Origin: Anaerolineae bacterium
Lineage (GTDB): Bacteria; Chloroflexota; Anaerolineae; Aggregatilineales; Phototrophicaceae
Length of the DNA: 52,616 bases
Direction of reading: 5' to 3'
NCBI GenBank assembly: GCA_023382675.1
Contig: JAHDWN010000023.1
Coordinates: forward strand, 51,976 to 104,591
Part shown: positions 26,674 to 35,320 of the stretch, piece after piece
Position numbering within the stretch: the stretch's first letter is position 1
Layout of the letters: each line of letters begins with the position of its first letter
The notes under the pieces: model-generated
Database searches by the model: none
What the model was told of the DNA's origin: nothing
The model's input: only the letters and a program-made list of their open reading frames with translations
Position numbers and translations under genes: made by a program

Positions 26674-26805
26674 CTCATTCCACGATGGCTAAATTGAGTC
26701 GAATGATCGTCATGCACGTTAACCATCAGCGCCAGCCATATCTGTTACAGTAACCACGTCCCTGCAATTACGAAAATCAATATTAGCATAAGTCCTGGGC
26801 AATAT

Positions 26806-27018
26806 TTATTCGGCTAAAGCTATTCTGCTTTCGAACGCATACACAACCAGAGACGTAGGACGGACACTCGGGCAGATGCTGTAGCCACCATAGTCGGTAC
26901 CGATGCGTTCGACCTGACATTCATGCTGGACAGATGGACGATAGCGTCCTTCAAGCTGATATTTAATTCTCTTTGCCACTTTGATCAAGCTGTTCATTGA
27001 TAATCTCACTCTGATCAC
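26806..27018 (-). pseudogene. 5' fragment of an FkbM-family methyltransferase
   Basis: The 70-codon frame encodes the amino end typical of FkbM methyltransferases. A short amphipathic start is followed by RIGTDYGGYSICPS and VVYAF, where family members continue with a GxGEDxSFD-like SAM loop. Here the homology stops abruptly after VVYAF, and a stop follows eight codons later. The downstream 130 bases do not restore it. The start (GTG) overlaps the stop of the upstream ligase-like gene by four bases, so the gene was once a working operon member. It is judged a deletion remnant. Confidence 0.6.
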
Positions 27019-28478
27019 AGCTCTGTTTGCACTTCGACCAGCGCTGGGTCAGGTACCTCAGCCTCTGGATGCATTTCGACGTGTATTCTCTCAGCATCCG
27101 CCAGAGCGAGCAAGAGGGATAGCGGCCCCATTATGAAGAAGTACACCAGGAAGTTGTCCGTCAGGAAACTGATGAGAATATAACCGACGCCAATCACGGC
27201 GATGAAATTGCGACGAGCGACAGGTGATTGCGGGGCGAAGCGCAGCCAGGTGCGCCATAGCCCCAGGATCTTATACACCCAGGCGCAGACGAAGATGACT
27301 AGCCCAACTAGCCCAAGGTCAAAGAAAATACGAATGTAATCGCTATGGGGATTATCCCAATTGGGGGCCGCGTTCTTGACGTAATCGCGCGAGGCTCCAG
27401 TGCCGTGCCCGATCACAAGATTATCGGCGAGCGCTGTCCTAATCAGGTATTCCCAGACGTTAGTACGGCCAAACGAAAGGTCTCTCATGGCATCTCTATC
27501 GACCACGATGTTCGAGTCGAGACTCACAAACAATGGTCGCGGATAAAGCGGGCTGGTAATGACGACGATAGTTGTCGCCATGCCCAGAGTCACTGCCAGC
27601 GCAGCTTTCCAGAGCGCTCTCGGCCAGAGCAGCGCCAGCGGAAAAACGATCCCGGCTGTCGTAGTCAAAACCAGGCGCGATAGCGAAAAATATACCCAGA
27701 CGCTGAGAATCACCGCTAAACCCGCGAGCAACCATGTGTACCGCGTTTTTCTTTGGCGAACGACTCGCAATTGAACCAACATTGGGGCCAACAAAAGCCC
27801 GAATAATGAAGGGACTAAACGCACTCCCAGAGTTGTGTGAATGCCCAATGAAAGCGACGTAGTCGTATTGTTGAAGAAGACTTTACCCAACAGCGCATCG
27901 ACTACCATGACGGCGAGGGGCAGCAGTGCCGTGTAGATGACGGCATCTTCACCGGCTTGAATGCGCTGTGGCTCTGCAATCCAATAGGCGCGCGCCAACG
28001 TATAAACGCAAGCGACTGATGCCCAGATCAAGATGTCCGATACGGCATGGGGCAGGCTCGGCGCACCGGGTACACGCGCTATGGCCCAGGCCAAAAAGAG
28101 TACCAGCGGCGCACTGTCGAGCAGCCACCGTCGGATCTGGCGACCAGTACGAAACTGCTGCCGATAGTGAATGGCGACTGCCAACCCGGAAGCGGCTCCC
28201 AGCGCTGCCACCAGCAGGCCATTCGCCGAAAATGGGATGTTGTTGATGTTAAGCGCGCTGAACGCACTGGCTGTCCCGGCCATGGCAAGCGCACTGAGCA
28301 GCAGCGTGAAAGGCTCAAGCGCTGCGCCGACCAGCCACAACCCGATCAGCCCGGCGGTAAGCACAATGACGAGGGTCTGAGATTGGATGTCGAGAAGGAT
28401 TAGTAGAAGGAGGCCGAGAATGACAAGTAGCTGTAGAAAGAACAAGCGTCTAGACATGAAGTTTAGAGTACTGTGCAA
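27015..28478 (-). CDS. O-antigen ligase/polymerase-like membrane protein 2
   Basis: The 487-residue protein has about 12 spans and the O-antigen ligase (Wzy_C) loop with LVIGHGTGASRDYV and NPHSDYIRIFFDLGLVGLVIF. The His in the NPHSDY motif is the conserved one of this family. It is the first gene of the minus-strand run. Two proteins of this class in one cluster suggest that one polymerises and one ligates, or that two glycans are made. Confidence 0.82.
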   Translation of the reverse strand: MHSTLNFMSRRLFFLQLLVILGLLLLILLDIQSQTLVIVLTAGLIGLWLVGAALEPFTLLLSALAMAGTASAFSALNINNIPFSANGLLVAALGAASGLAVAIHYRQQFRTGRQIRRWLLDSAPLVLFLAWAIARVPGAPSLPHAVSDILIWASVACVYTLARAYWIAEPQRIQAGEDAVIYTALLPLAVMVVDALLGKVFFNNTTTSLSLGIHTTLGVRLVPSLFGLLLAPMLVQLRVVRQRKTRYTWLLAGLAVILSVWVYFSLSRLVLTTTAGIVFPLALLWPRALWKAALAVTLGMATTIVVITSPLYPRPLFVSLDSNIVVDRDAMRDLSFGRTNVWEYLIRTALADNLVIGHGTGASRDYVKNAAPNWDNPHSDYIRIFFDLGLVGLVIFVCAWVYKILGLWRTWLRFAPQSPVARRNFIAVIGVGYILISFLTDNFLVYFFIMGPLSLLLALADAERIHVEMHPEAEVPDPALVEVQTEL

Positions 28479-28610
28479 ACTTGTATTCCGGCAAGCGGAT
28501 GATCAACAATCAGTAAAGTATACTCTGCGAAAATAGCGTATACCATAGCAAAAGAATTTGGCGGGTGTTGTGGACACATCCTCCCGAGTCTGGCGAAATA
28601 TCTACTTCCC

Positions 28611-28634
28611 TGGGCGGCGTGAACCGCCCATTTT
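28611..28634. terminator. Hairpin downstream of dps
   Basis: TGGGCGG (28611-28617) pairs with CCGCCCA (28624-28630) over a six-base loop. On the plus strand TTTT follows; on the minus strand, where dps ends 27 bases before, no T-run follows. It may end dps transcription inefficiently and shield the ligase-like gene. Confidence 0.4.
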
Positions 28635-28660
28635 GGAAGCTGCTGAACAAGAGATTGCGC

Positions 28661-29152
28661 TTACCCTTGCAAGTGTGCCTCAAGGAACCAGAGCGCCTTG
28701 TCAATGTCCCGCGAGACTTCGATCATCAGATCGGCGGTGTCTTGATCTTCGTGCTCAAGTGCCGTTTCGATGGCGGCGCGTGTCGATGCAGCGAACTGCG
28801 CATAGCGCTCTGCCAGCACTTCCACCACCTGCTTGCCTTCGACAATTTCCGCCGGAAACTCTTCCAGGGTCGAATGCTGTGCGGCCATGCGCGCTGTGCC
28901 TTGTGCATAGCCGCCCAACGCGGTCGCGCGTTCCGCAATCATATCGACATAGCCAAGCACCGTCCCTGCCAGCGAGTCGAACAGTTCGTGAAGCTGCATA
29001 AACTGCATCCCCTTCACATTCCAGTGTGCCTGCTTGGTCTGGCTGTATAGATCGAAGACATCGGCCAATTGTTGGTTCAGCAGAGCCACTATCGTCGTCC
29101 GAACACGCTGGGGCAAATCGTTACGGGTGGTGAATTCGGCTACCTTGCTCAT
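28661..29152 (-). CDS. dps: Dps-type DNA-protecting ferritin-like protein
   Basis: The 163-residue protein is a Dps/starvation ferritin. The inter-subunit ferroxidase residues are visible: His in the QAHWNVKG segment, and the Asp and Glu in YVDMIAERATALGG. It stores iron and removes peroxide in a 12-mer that can bind DNA. The frame extends to 29191, but the ATG at 29152 has an AAGGTAG ribosome site and gives the normal length. It stands next to two stress-protein genes. Confidence 0.92.
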   Translation of the reverse strand: MSKVAEFTTRNDLPQRVRTTIVALLNQQLADVFDLYSQTKQAHWNVKGMQFMQLHELFDSLAGTVLGYVDMIAERATALGGYAQGTARMAAQHSTLEEFPAEIVEGKQVVEVLAERYAQFAASTRAAIETALEHEDQDTADLMIEVSRDIDKALWFLEAHLQG

Positions 29153-29307
29153 GTTTCTACCTTTCTGACTGAATACATTGCCGATCATCAAAATTGAACA
29201 ACGCTTCAGACTCTGAGATTATCCGCTACCATCAACAAGAATTACAGAGGAGAGCGCCAGGAACAGCCCCGGCACTCTCGATAACGACAGACAACCGGCT
29301 CACATCA

Positions 29308-29820
29308 TCAGGCGTGCAGGTTCAACTCGTCTGTGTTCGTCTGGCCGAGGATCTCGTGCGCCTTTTTGACCTGTTCTTCGGTGCCGTTGGCAATCACGAG
29401 GTACTTGCCGCCCTTGACGACTTCCTCGTACTTGAGGATGTGCTGCTTCGAGATGCCCCAGCCGAACAGCGCGCCCAGGAGACCGCCGCCAGCCGCACCT
29501 GCCACGACGCCTTCGATGCCACCCAGCAGCGCGGCTGCGAACGGGCCAGCCACGAGCAGCGGGCCGAAACCCGGCACCCAGACGAAGGCAGCGCCGACCA
29601 GCAGGCCAAACAGCCCGCCGACCCACGCCCCCGTGGACGCCCCTTCTTTGGCGATGTCACCGGCGGTGACGAAGCCATGAACCTGCTTTTCGCTCTCCAG
29701 GTCGTGCGCAACAATCGACACCTGATTGATGGGGAAGCCACCGCTGTTCAATTTCCCGATGGCTGCTTCAGCATCTTCGACCTGGCTGTAGACTCCGACT
29801 GCACTCTTCGTCATCATCAT
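29308..29820 (-). CDS. General-stress protein, YflT-like with glycine-zipper segment
   Basis: The 170-residue protein starts with a YflT/GsiB-like alpha-beta domain (SAVGVYSQVEDAEAAIGKL). A central Gly/Ala-rich hydrophobic zipper (about 60-120) follows, then a short soluble tail with YLVIANGTEEQV. Three ATG codons in a row follow a GGAGG site, and the second or third has the better spacing. The segment could sit in the membrane. Function is unknown beyond a stress link inferred from family and the neighbouring dps. Confidence 0.75.
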   Translation of the reverse strand: MMMTKSAVGVYSQVEDAEAAIGKLNSGGFPINQVSIVAHDLESEKQVHGFVTAGDIAKEGASTGAWVGGLFGLLVGAAFVWVPGFGPLLVAGPFAAALLGGIEGVVAGAAGGGLLGALFGWGISKQHILKYEEVVKGGKYLVIANGTEEQVKKAHEILGQTNTDELNLHA

Positions 29821-29927
29821 TTCCTCCGTTCGTCAATCATGTTCTTAGCGTAAACGGCGGTTGTGACGACCGTTTTACAGCCGTGATACCAATCGGTAAC
29901 GCAAGACGCGGCTTGATAACGCGGGCG

Positions 29928-30437
29928 CTATCTCTGGAATGAGCGATGCTTTTCCAGGATCGAGCGGAGATTGTCTTCTGCTTCGGTCGGAAGGGTCGTC
30001 TGGATGATGTGGCCAGTGCCGCGATACGGTTGCAGCGCCGCAACGGCGACATCGGGTTCCGCATTCCGCACGATGACAAACAGGGCTGAACTGCCGGGTT
30101 TCAGTTTGCTTGAGACTTCGTGGACGAAATCCTGGTGAATCCCCAGGTCAGCCAACGAACCGGTGATGGCGCCGCCAACCGCACCGATGACCAGGTAGAT
30201 CAGCGGAAAGCCGAACAGCATCCCGATCAGCAGGCCAAGAAAGCCGCCGCCCGCAAACCCGATCTTGATGCCCCGGTCGATTTCGTTGCGAATGTATATC
30301 TGTCCGTCTTTGTCTTTGACGATGACAGCCGTGTCATCCAGGCTCAAGAATTGATGGCCCTGGAGGCCGCTCAACGTTTTGCGCAGCCGGCTGGCTTCTT
30401 CGGGATCGTCAAACGTCACGACAATCAGATTGCTCAT
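29928..30437 (-). CDS. DUF1269-like membrane protein
   Basis: The 169-residue protein has the DUF1269 pattern. An alpha-beta start (NLIVVTFDDPEEASRL) is followed by a Gly-rich double membrane hairpin (IKIGFAGGGFLGLLIGMLFG and LIYLVIGAVGGAITG), and then a soluble domain with SSALFVIVRNAEPD. AAGGAG precedes the ATG at 30437 by seven bases; the ATG at 30440 is closer than optimal. It lies upstream of the YflT-like gene on the same strand. Its biochemical role is unknown. Confidence 0.78.
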   Translation of the reverse strand: MSNLIVVTFDDPEEASRLRKTLSGLQGHQFLSLDDTAVIVKDKDGQIYIRNEIDRGIKIGFAGGGFLGLLIGMLFGFPLIYLVIGAVGGAITGSLADLGIHQDFVHEVSSKLKPGSSALFVIVRNAEPDVAVAALQPYRGTGHIIQTTLPTEAEDNLRSILEKHRSFQR

Positions 30438-30440
30438 CAT

Positions 30441-30880
30441 GTCACTCCTTGCTGGTCATGGGCTGCACGCGATTTGTGCAGCACGAAATTCACGACAGTT
30501 TTAGTGTGACGCAATCCTGTGACGCCATCGTGTCAAACGTGTAACAGATCAGCTATCGACTATGGTCCGATGGAAACACTGTCTACAACGGCAACATCGT
30601 TGGCGTGGTTCTGGGCGAGACGCCCAAAGTGCCAGCCGAAAGGGCTGACGCTGTATAGACTGTCCTGGAAGAGTGCGGCGTTAGGAGCGTTGTAGACAGT
30701 TGGAACAGGACCGACGAGCTTGGATACCCATCCCTTATCTCCTGCTCACACCGCGAAACGACTGTGGCCTGGCGCCACTATGTTCTATTGCTCCTCGATT
30801 CAGTCTGCCTGTCTCTTAGCTTTTCCACTGAATCAAGGTAAGCCCAGCTCACAAAGATGACGGTTTGTCCTCACATGGCT
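30441..30880. other. Gene-free region with paired sequences
   Basis: This 440-base gap lies between the phosphorylase gene end and the DUF1269 gene start. A 13-base inverted repeat (30578-30590 and 30688-30700) encloses three smaller dyads near 30586-30602, 30612-30626 and 30632-30646. One plus-strand frame from about 30550 to 30657 also reads like a short piece of protein. The rest shows nothing I recognise. See findings. Confidence 0.45.
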
Positions 30881-33800
30881 CTATTCGTCCAATGGCACAT
30901 ATACGGTCAAATAGCATATAGTGCCATCGCGGCGGAATACCTGGCTGCTCGTAACTTCATCGAGCACGTGCCCATCGATAGTGTGAACCGCCCCATCCGC
31001 ATAATGCACTGCGATACACATCTGATTGGATGATTGAAACACGACAGGAGTCTGGCATAGGGTGTAGGCCAGCGATCCTGCTGGCAGTTCGATTTCTCGC
31101 ACCTGTCCATGCACATCGAGATAGGCGAACATGCACGAACTGGTGAGAAGCTCCTGACGATCCATCAGCGTTGTATCAAACACCAGCTTGCCATTTTCGA
31201 CATATGATCCAATCTCTGCGAGCCGTGTCAGGATGACCTCTTTGACCATGCCCGTCATCCCCGGTTGTTTTGCCCCCTGCCCTTTAGGCGTATGCGAATA
31301 AGGATCCGCTGGGAACGCTCCGTAATCATTCGGGGTCTTGTTGAAACCCAGGCCTCGTCGAATGTCCACGTAACACTCGCGCAGCGCATCCGCAGATGAA
31401 GCGCCTTTGAAGCGCAAGGTGGTTTCCTGCGCTGCCAGGAGGAGCTTTGCCACCATGTGCCAGTAGATGCTGCCCAAGCCTTCGTACGCGAAAAATGTGC
31501 CGGAACGTCCGGTAAACTCGTTGTGGCGGAAAGTGGCTTCAAACAACGCCTTGATCCGCCCGGACTCTGCCTCCACGAGTTCGGCATACACGGGTTGGCG
31601 CTTTAGCGCATCCAGCGCCCGACTGACATCCTGGACGTTGCGAATGTGACCGCTGAAATGATAGACACCATCGACATCGCGAGTCACGAGCGATTTATCT
31701 TGGTTTTTGGTCAGCAGCGCAATCAGCGCCACATCGGACACCTGATCCGGCGTCAAACAGTTCTTCTGCAGAAAACCGGGCAGATTTCGCTCAGGGTATA
31801 GGATGTAACTCTGCTGTTCGGGCTGGTAGAGCGAGCTATGTCGAAGACTCTGAAGCAGCGCCAGCGATTCTTCGCCTGACAACACCCCTGAGGAGAGGAT
31901 AGCAACCTGACCTTCGAGCATTTCGTAGAGATGGCCGATGGAGACACCGCCATCATCAAGATGCAGAATGTTGTAGGCGTGAAACAGGTTGTCGTCGCGT
32001 TTGTTCGCCCGCAGCGAATGTTCGATATAGGCCTGCGCCACATCCAGAAACGCCACAATTTCCTCAACCGGCGTCTGGACCATTTCACCGGAAAGCCCAT
32101 TTCGGTAAAACTGCCAACGGAACTTGCTGCCGGTTTCACCCAGTTCATCCATGATTTGGCGGCGCTGCGTCTTGCTGAACGAACCTTCCAGCACGGTTTG
32201 GGAGCGGCGCAAGATGTCGGACACCCTGGCATAAAACTCGCTGACCTCTCGGTTGAGCGGAACGACGTCCAGCGTGCTGTTGCCAAATAAAGACCGGCAA
32301 AAAGCAAGATACTGCCGCAGGTAACACAACGTCACCACCGACAGACCTTTGCCGACCAGCGCATTGTTGGCGTCATTCCATTCCGGGCGCTGTGTGTTCA
32401 TCCAGATGCCACCCTCGGGAACGAAATTGACCAGTTTGGCGAGCAGCAGCGTCAGCAATTTTTCCGCCAGCGATACCTGGAGGACTTGCCCATTCGGTGC
32501 AGACACCAGTTTTCCATCTGCCCCAAGCTCTGTTTTGCGCGCTTCGATCTGCTCTTCCAGTTTCCAGTCGAACTCGATGCTGTTGTATGGGTCTTTGAGC
32601 AGTTCAGCATAGGCTTTGATTCGATAGGGCACATGGGCATAACTGAACATTGGCCGCGCGAGGAACGCTTGCAGCTTGCCAGGGTGGAACTTGACGCTGA
32701 TTTCCATCAAGCGCTGGAGATACGTGATCTGGTGATCACTCCAATAGCCGATATTCGCCCAGGGGTTGCCAGCTTCTGGTATTTCCCAATCGATCCCGTT
32801 GTACGTAATTCGATAGGGGTTGTAGCCATCAACGGTGGTGGCGTTCAGGAAGGTCGTGATCATGCTTTCAACATATTCAGGGTATGAATAGGCAAGCGCC
32901 TCCCAGTTCTGGAAAATGTCGCGCCAGTTGCCTTCGTAGCCTAGTTTCGCTGAGCCATCAGGTTTCTTCACGTTGATCGCAAAGCGATTCCATGGGCGGC
33001 TGGGATCGCCGTGCCTGCGGCTGAAGGTCAGTGGCAAGTAAGCATGGCTAAGGCGGATGAGTTCAGCCGAACTCTGAGCCTCTATGCGCGCTTGCATATC
33101 GGAGATAAGAATTCTCTCCGGCAAGGCAGTGAAGAGATCTGCATTTGTCTGTAGCGCCCGGCGGTTATGCGCCGACACGAACTCGACGAATTCACTAGTC
33201 GTTATCCAATATTGATCGCAGAAAATGCCACCCCGCATGACATTGAACAGCACATTCGAAAAATGGTGCGCAGAATACAGCGGGTTATTCGAGAGCTGTA
33301 ACCCGTCTGCGCTGGCGACAATTCGCCACACGTTGGCCTGGTTGATGGTGATGTCGGCATCGATGTCCTGCACCAGGGAGGCTGGTTCGCCTTGAAGCCA
33401 GTGAACCTTCTCGGCAATCGCCGCGCTATCCTGTTGGACATCCGCCAGTACATGCCAGGTGCGCGTCTCCTGTGCCGCCAACTCCAACGTCGTTCCCACG
33501 AAATAGGCACCGCGTCTGCCACGCACGTCCGCTTCTGGCGTAAAGCCGTTTCCAGATCGGAAGTGATCAAGCTGCGTTGAAGACAGCAGGTAGGCGGCAT
33601 CCGTCAGTCCAACCTGGACAACCGTGGTGGCGAGGAGCGACTCGCTCGGTTCGGCAAGGTCGGTCAGCGTCGAACTCAGGGCGAACATCGCCAGGCCTGT
33701 CTCCGCATGAAGTTCACTGCGTTTATACGCATCCAGAAGGACGCTCAGTGTTGTCTGTGTTGCGGAACTTACATTGGCGGGCAGAATGTTCTGGAGTCCA

Positions 33801-34342
33801 TCGACGAGGTCAATCTGGCAGGGGGCATCCCCGATGTTTTTCAACCACGTCGTTTTGACGAAACCGAAGCGTTCGCTGGTTCGCCAGGCATACCGGTAGG
33901 CCAAGCCCAGATCGGCGTTCACTTCTTCAAACACCAGCGCCGTCCCCGTAATGTTCTTGTAGAGATTGCGCTGGATAGAATAGCTGCCACGGCACTGGTT
34001 CGAAAATGGCTCCCAGAGACTCGTCCGGCCAGATCGTGTGACGAGCAAGATCGCCTTATTCCCGGTGTTTTCGCTGTTTTCAGTCAGCTTGTCTACCGTG
34101 TAATACGGGAACAACGCATATTCTGCATTGTCTCGTCCCGCCGCTAGCCCGCCGGTCGATGCGACAAAAAGCCAGTGATCAGAGCTGCTGATGACGCTTA
34201 TGAAGAAGGGTTCCATCGCGTCAAAATTCTGAATCCTGTAGAATGATTCCCCCAATAGCGTGACGAAATCGCCAAGGACTCGACTCTCGATTTGCTTCTG
34301 TGGTGTTTCGCCAATGAAGATTGATTGCGAATCTAGCTGCAT
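30881..34342 (-). CDS. Large GH149/GH161-like beta-1,3-oligoglucan phosphorylase candidate
   Basis: The 1153-residue protein has no signal peptide and so acts in the cytoplasm. It has a beta-sandwich-like front (about 1-330) followed by a helical barrel region, the layout of inverting glycoside phosphorylases. Near residue 653 it has PEWND followed by ANNALVGKG, similar to the WND motif of GH94 enzymes, whose Asp (here D657) is the general acid. Size and context match GH149/GH161 phosphorylases, which split beta-1,3-glucan oligosaccharides with phosphate to glucose-1-phosphate. The neighbours are a secreted GH16 glucanase and a sugar importer. AAGGA lies about ten bases before the ATG. The family call rests on length, the WND motif and context, so it is moderate. 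Confidence 0.55.
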   Translation of the reverse strand: MQLDSQSIFIGETPQKQIESRVLGDFVTLLGESFYRIQNFDAMEPFFISVISSSDHWLFVASTGGLAAGRDNAEYALFPYYTVDKLTENSENTGNKAILLVTRSGRTSLWEPFSNQCRGSYSIQRNLYKNITGTALVFEEVNADLGLAYRYAWRTSERFGFVKTTWLKNIGDAPCQIDLVDGLQNILPANVSSATQTTLSVLLDAYKRSELHAETGLAMFALSSTLTDLAEPSESLLATTVVQVGLTDAAYLLSSTQLDHFRSGNGFTPEADVRGRRGAYFVGTTLELAAQETRTWHVLADVQQDSAAIAEKVHWLQGEPASLVQDIDADITINQANVWRIVASADGLQLSNNPLYSAHHFSNVLFNVMRGGIFCDQYWITTSEFVEFVSAHNRRALQTNADLFTALPERILISDMQARIEAQSSAELIRLSHAYLPLTFSRRHGDPSRPWNRFAINVKKPDGSAKLGYEGNWRDIFQNWEALAYSYPEYVESMITTFLNATTVDGYNPYRITYNGIDWEIPEAGNPWANIGYWSDHQITYLQRLMEISVKFHPGKLQAFLARPMFSYAHVPYRIKAYAELLKDPYNSIEFDWKLEEQIEARKTELGADGKLVSAPNGQVLQVSLAEKLLTLLLAKLVNFVPEGGIWMNTQRPEWNDANNALVGKGLSVVTLCYLRQYLAFCRSLFGNSTLDVVPLNREVSEFYARVSDILRRSQTVLEGSFSKTQRRQIMDELGETGSKFRWQFYRNGLSGEMVQTPVEEIVAFLDVAQAYIEHSLRANKRDDNLFHAYNILHLDDGGVSIGHLYEMLEGQVAILSSGVLSGEESLALLQSLRHSSLYQPEQQSYILYPERNLPGFLQKNCLTPDQVSDVALIALLTKNQDKSLVTRDVDGVYHFSGHIRNVQDVSRALDALKRQPVYAELVEAESGRIKALFEATFRHNEFTGRSGTFFAYEGLGSIYWHMVAKLLLAAQETTLRFKGASSADALRECYVDIRRGLGFNKTPNDYGAFPADPYSHTPKGQGAKQPGMTGMVKEVILTRLAEIGSYVENGKLVFDTTLMDRQELLTSSCMFAYLDVHGQVREIELPAGSLAYTLCQTPVVFQSSNQMCIAVHYADGAVHTIDGHVLDEVTSSQVFRRDGTICYLTVYVPLDE

Positions 34343-34374
34343 GTCACATCGTCCTTCGTGGTGGAGGATTATCG

Positions 34375-34393
34375 TCGGAGGTTGTGCCTCCGA
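34375..34393 (-). other. Intercistronic hairpin between GH16 and phosphorylase genes
   Basis: TCGGAGG (34375-34381) pairs with CCTCCGA (34387-34393) over a five-base loop in the 78-base gap. No T-run follows. It may adjust the ratio of secreted glucanase to the intracellular enzyme. Confidence 0.4.
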
Positions 34394-34420
34394 GGAACAG
34401 AGATGGCTGCGATGGATGGG

Positions 34421-35272
34421 CTACTTCTGAAAGACGCGCACGTAATCCACCAGATACTGCGCCGGAAAGACGGTATCCAGCCCGACAGGGCCGGGCAGCG
34501 TGCCCCCGACGGCGAGGTTCAAGATGATGAAGAAAGGCTGATCAAAGACCCATTCGCGATCCCCAATATCGCTGCGGGTATAGGTGCTGTATGCGACGCC
34601 ATCATAGAACCAGGTGATCTGGTCTTCGTCCCACTCGATGGCATAGGTATGAAAATCATCGGCAATGTCGTAGTCTTGCCGGTTCCATTTGCTCAACCCC
34701 AAGGCTCCCGCGAAGCCTGGACCGTGAAACGTTCCTAGAATCAGGTCTGGCTCTCTGCCAATGTATTCCATGATGTCGATCTCGCCACAGTCGGGCCAGC
34801 CAACCTCTTCGAAGTTTGACCCCAACATCCAGAATGCCGGCCACAGCCCTCTGCCGGCGGGCACCTTGAGGCGCGCTTCAACGCGCCCGTACTGGAATTC
34901 CTGCAACCCCTGTGTTTTGAGCCGCGCCGACGTATAGTACGATCCTCGATATTGCTCCTGCCGCGCTTCGATCACCAACATGCCATTTTCCAACCGGGCA
35001 TTCTCAGGGCGATCGGTATAGTGCTCGGCCTCGCCATTTCCCCAGCCGCCAGCACCCAGATCGTATGTCCAGTTCGCGGTATCGATAGTGTCGCCGTCAA
35101 ACTCATCATGCCAGATCAAGTTCCAACCCTCCGGTACGACAATCGCTGTGGGTTCAATTACGGGTGTCGGCTCGGGAGTGGATTGTTCCTGAGCAAATGC
35201 CGTGCTTATCACACCCAGGCTGATGATCACAAGCGCCAGCAGAGAAAAGTGACTAAGGAGTGTTCGCATCAC
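34421..35272 (-). CDS. Secreted GH16 endo-beta-1,3-glucanase (laminarinase type)
   Basis: The 283-residue protein has a signal peptide (cleavage near AFAQ at about 28), a short Pro/Glu/Thr linker (31-47) and one GH16 domain (about 48-283). The catalytic motif is complete: E164 (nucleophile), D166 and E169 (acid/base) in GEIDIME. The start with WNLIWHDEFDG and the GLWPAFWMLG segment are typical of the laminarinase branch. It should cut beta-1,3- or mixed-linkage glucan outside the cell into oligosaccharides for the importer encoded just upstream. It carries no carbohydrate-binding module. Confidence 0.92.
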   Translation of the reverse strand: MMRTLLSHFSLLALVIISLGVISTAFAQEQSTPEPTPVIEPTAIVVPEGWNLIWHDEFDGDTIDTANWTYDLGAGGWGNGEAEHYTDRPENARLENGMLVIEARQEQYRGSYYTSARLKTQGLQEFQYGRVEARLKVPAGRGLWPAFWMLGSNFEEVGWPDCGEIDIMEYIGREPDLILGTFHGPGFAGALGLSKWNRQDYDIADDFHTYAIEWDEDQITWFYDGVAYSTYTRSDIGDREWVFDQPFFIILNLAVGGTLPGPVGLDTVFPAQYLVDYVRVFQK

Positions 35273-35320
35273 AAAAGCTCCATGGACTAGCAGAATGGCG
35301 AAGATCGTTTTTGTGCTCTG

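Noticed and set aside
29846-29880. Imperfect hairpin between the two stress-protein genes
   Set aside because: The stem has a bulge and no T-run follows, so I could not support a terminator call.
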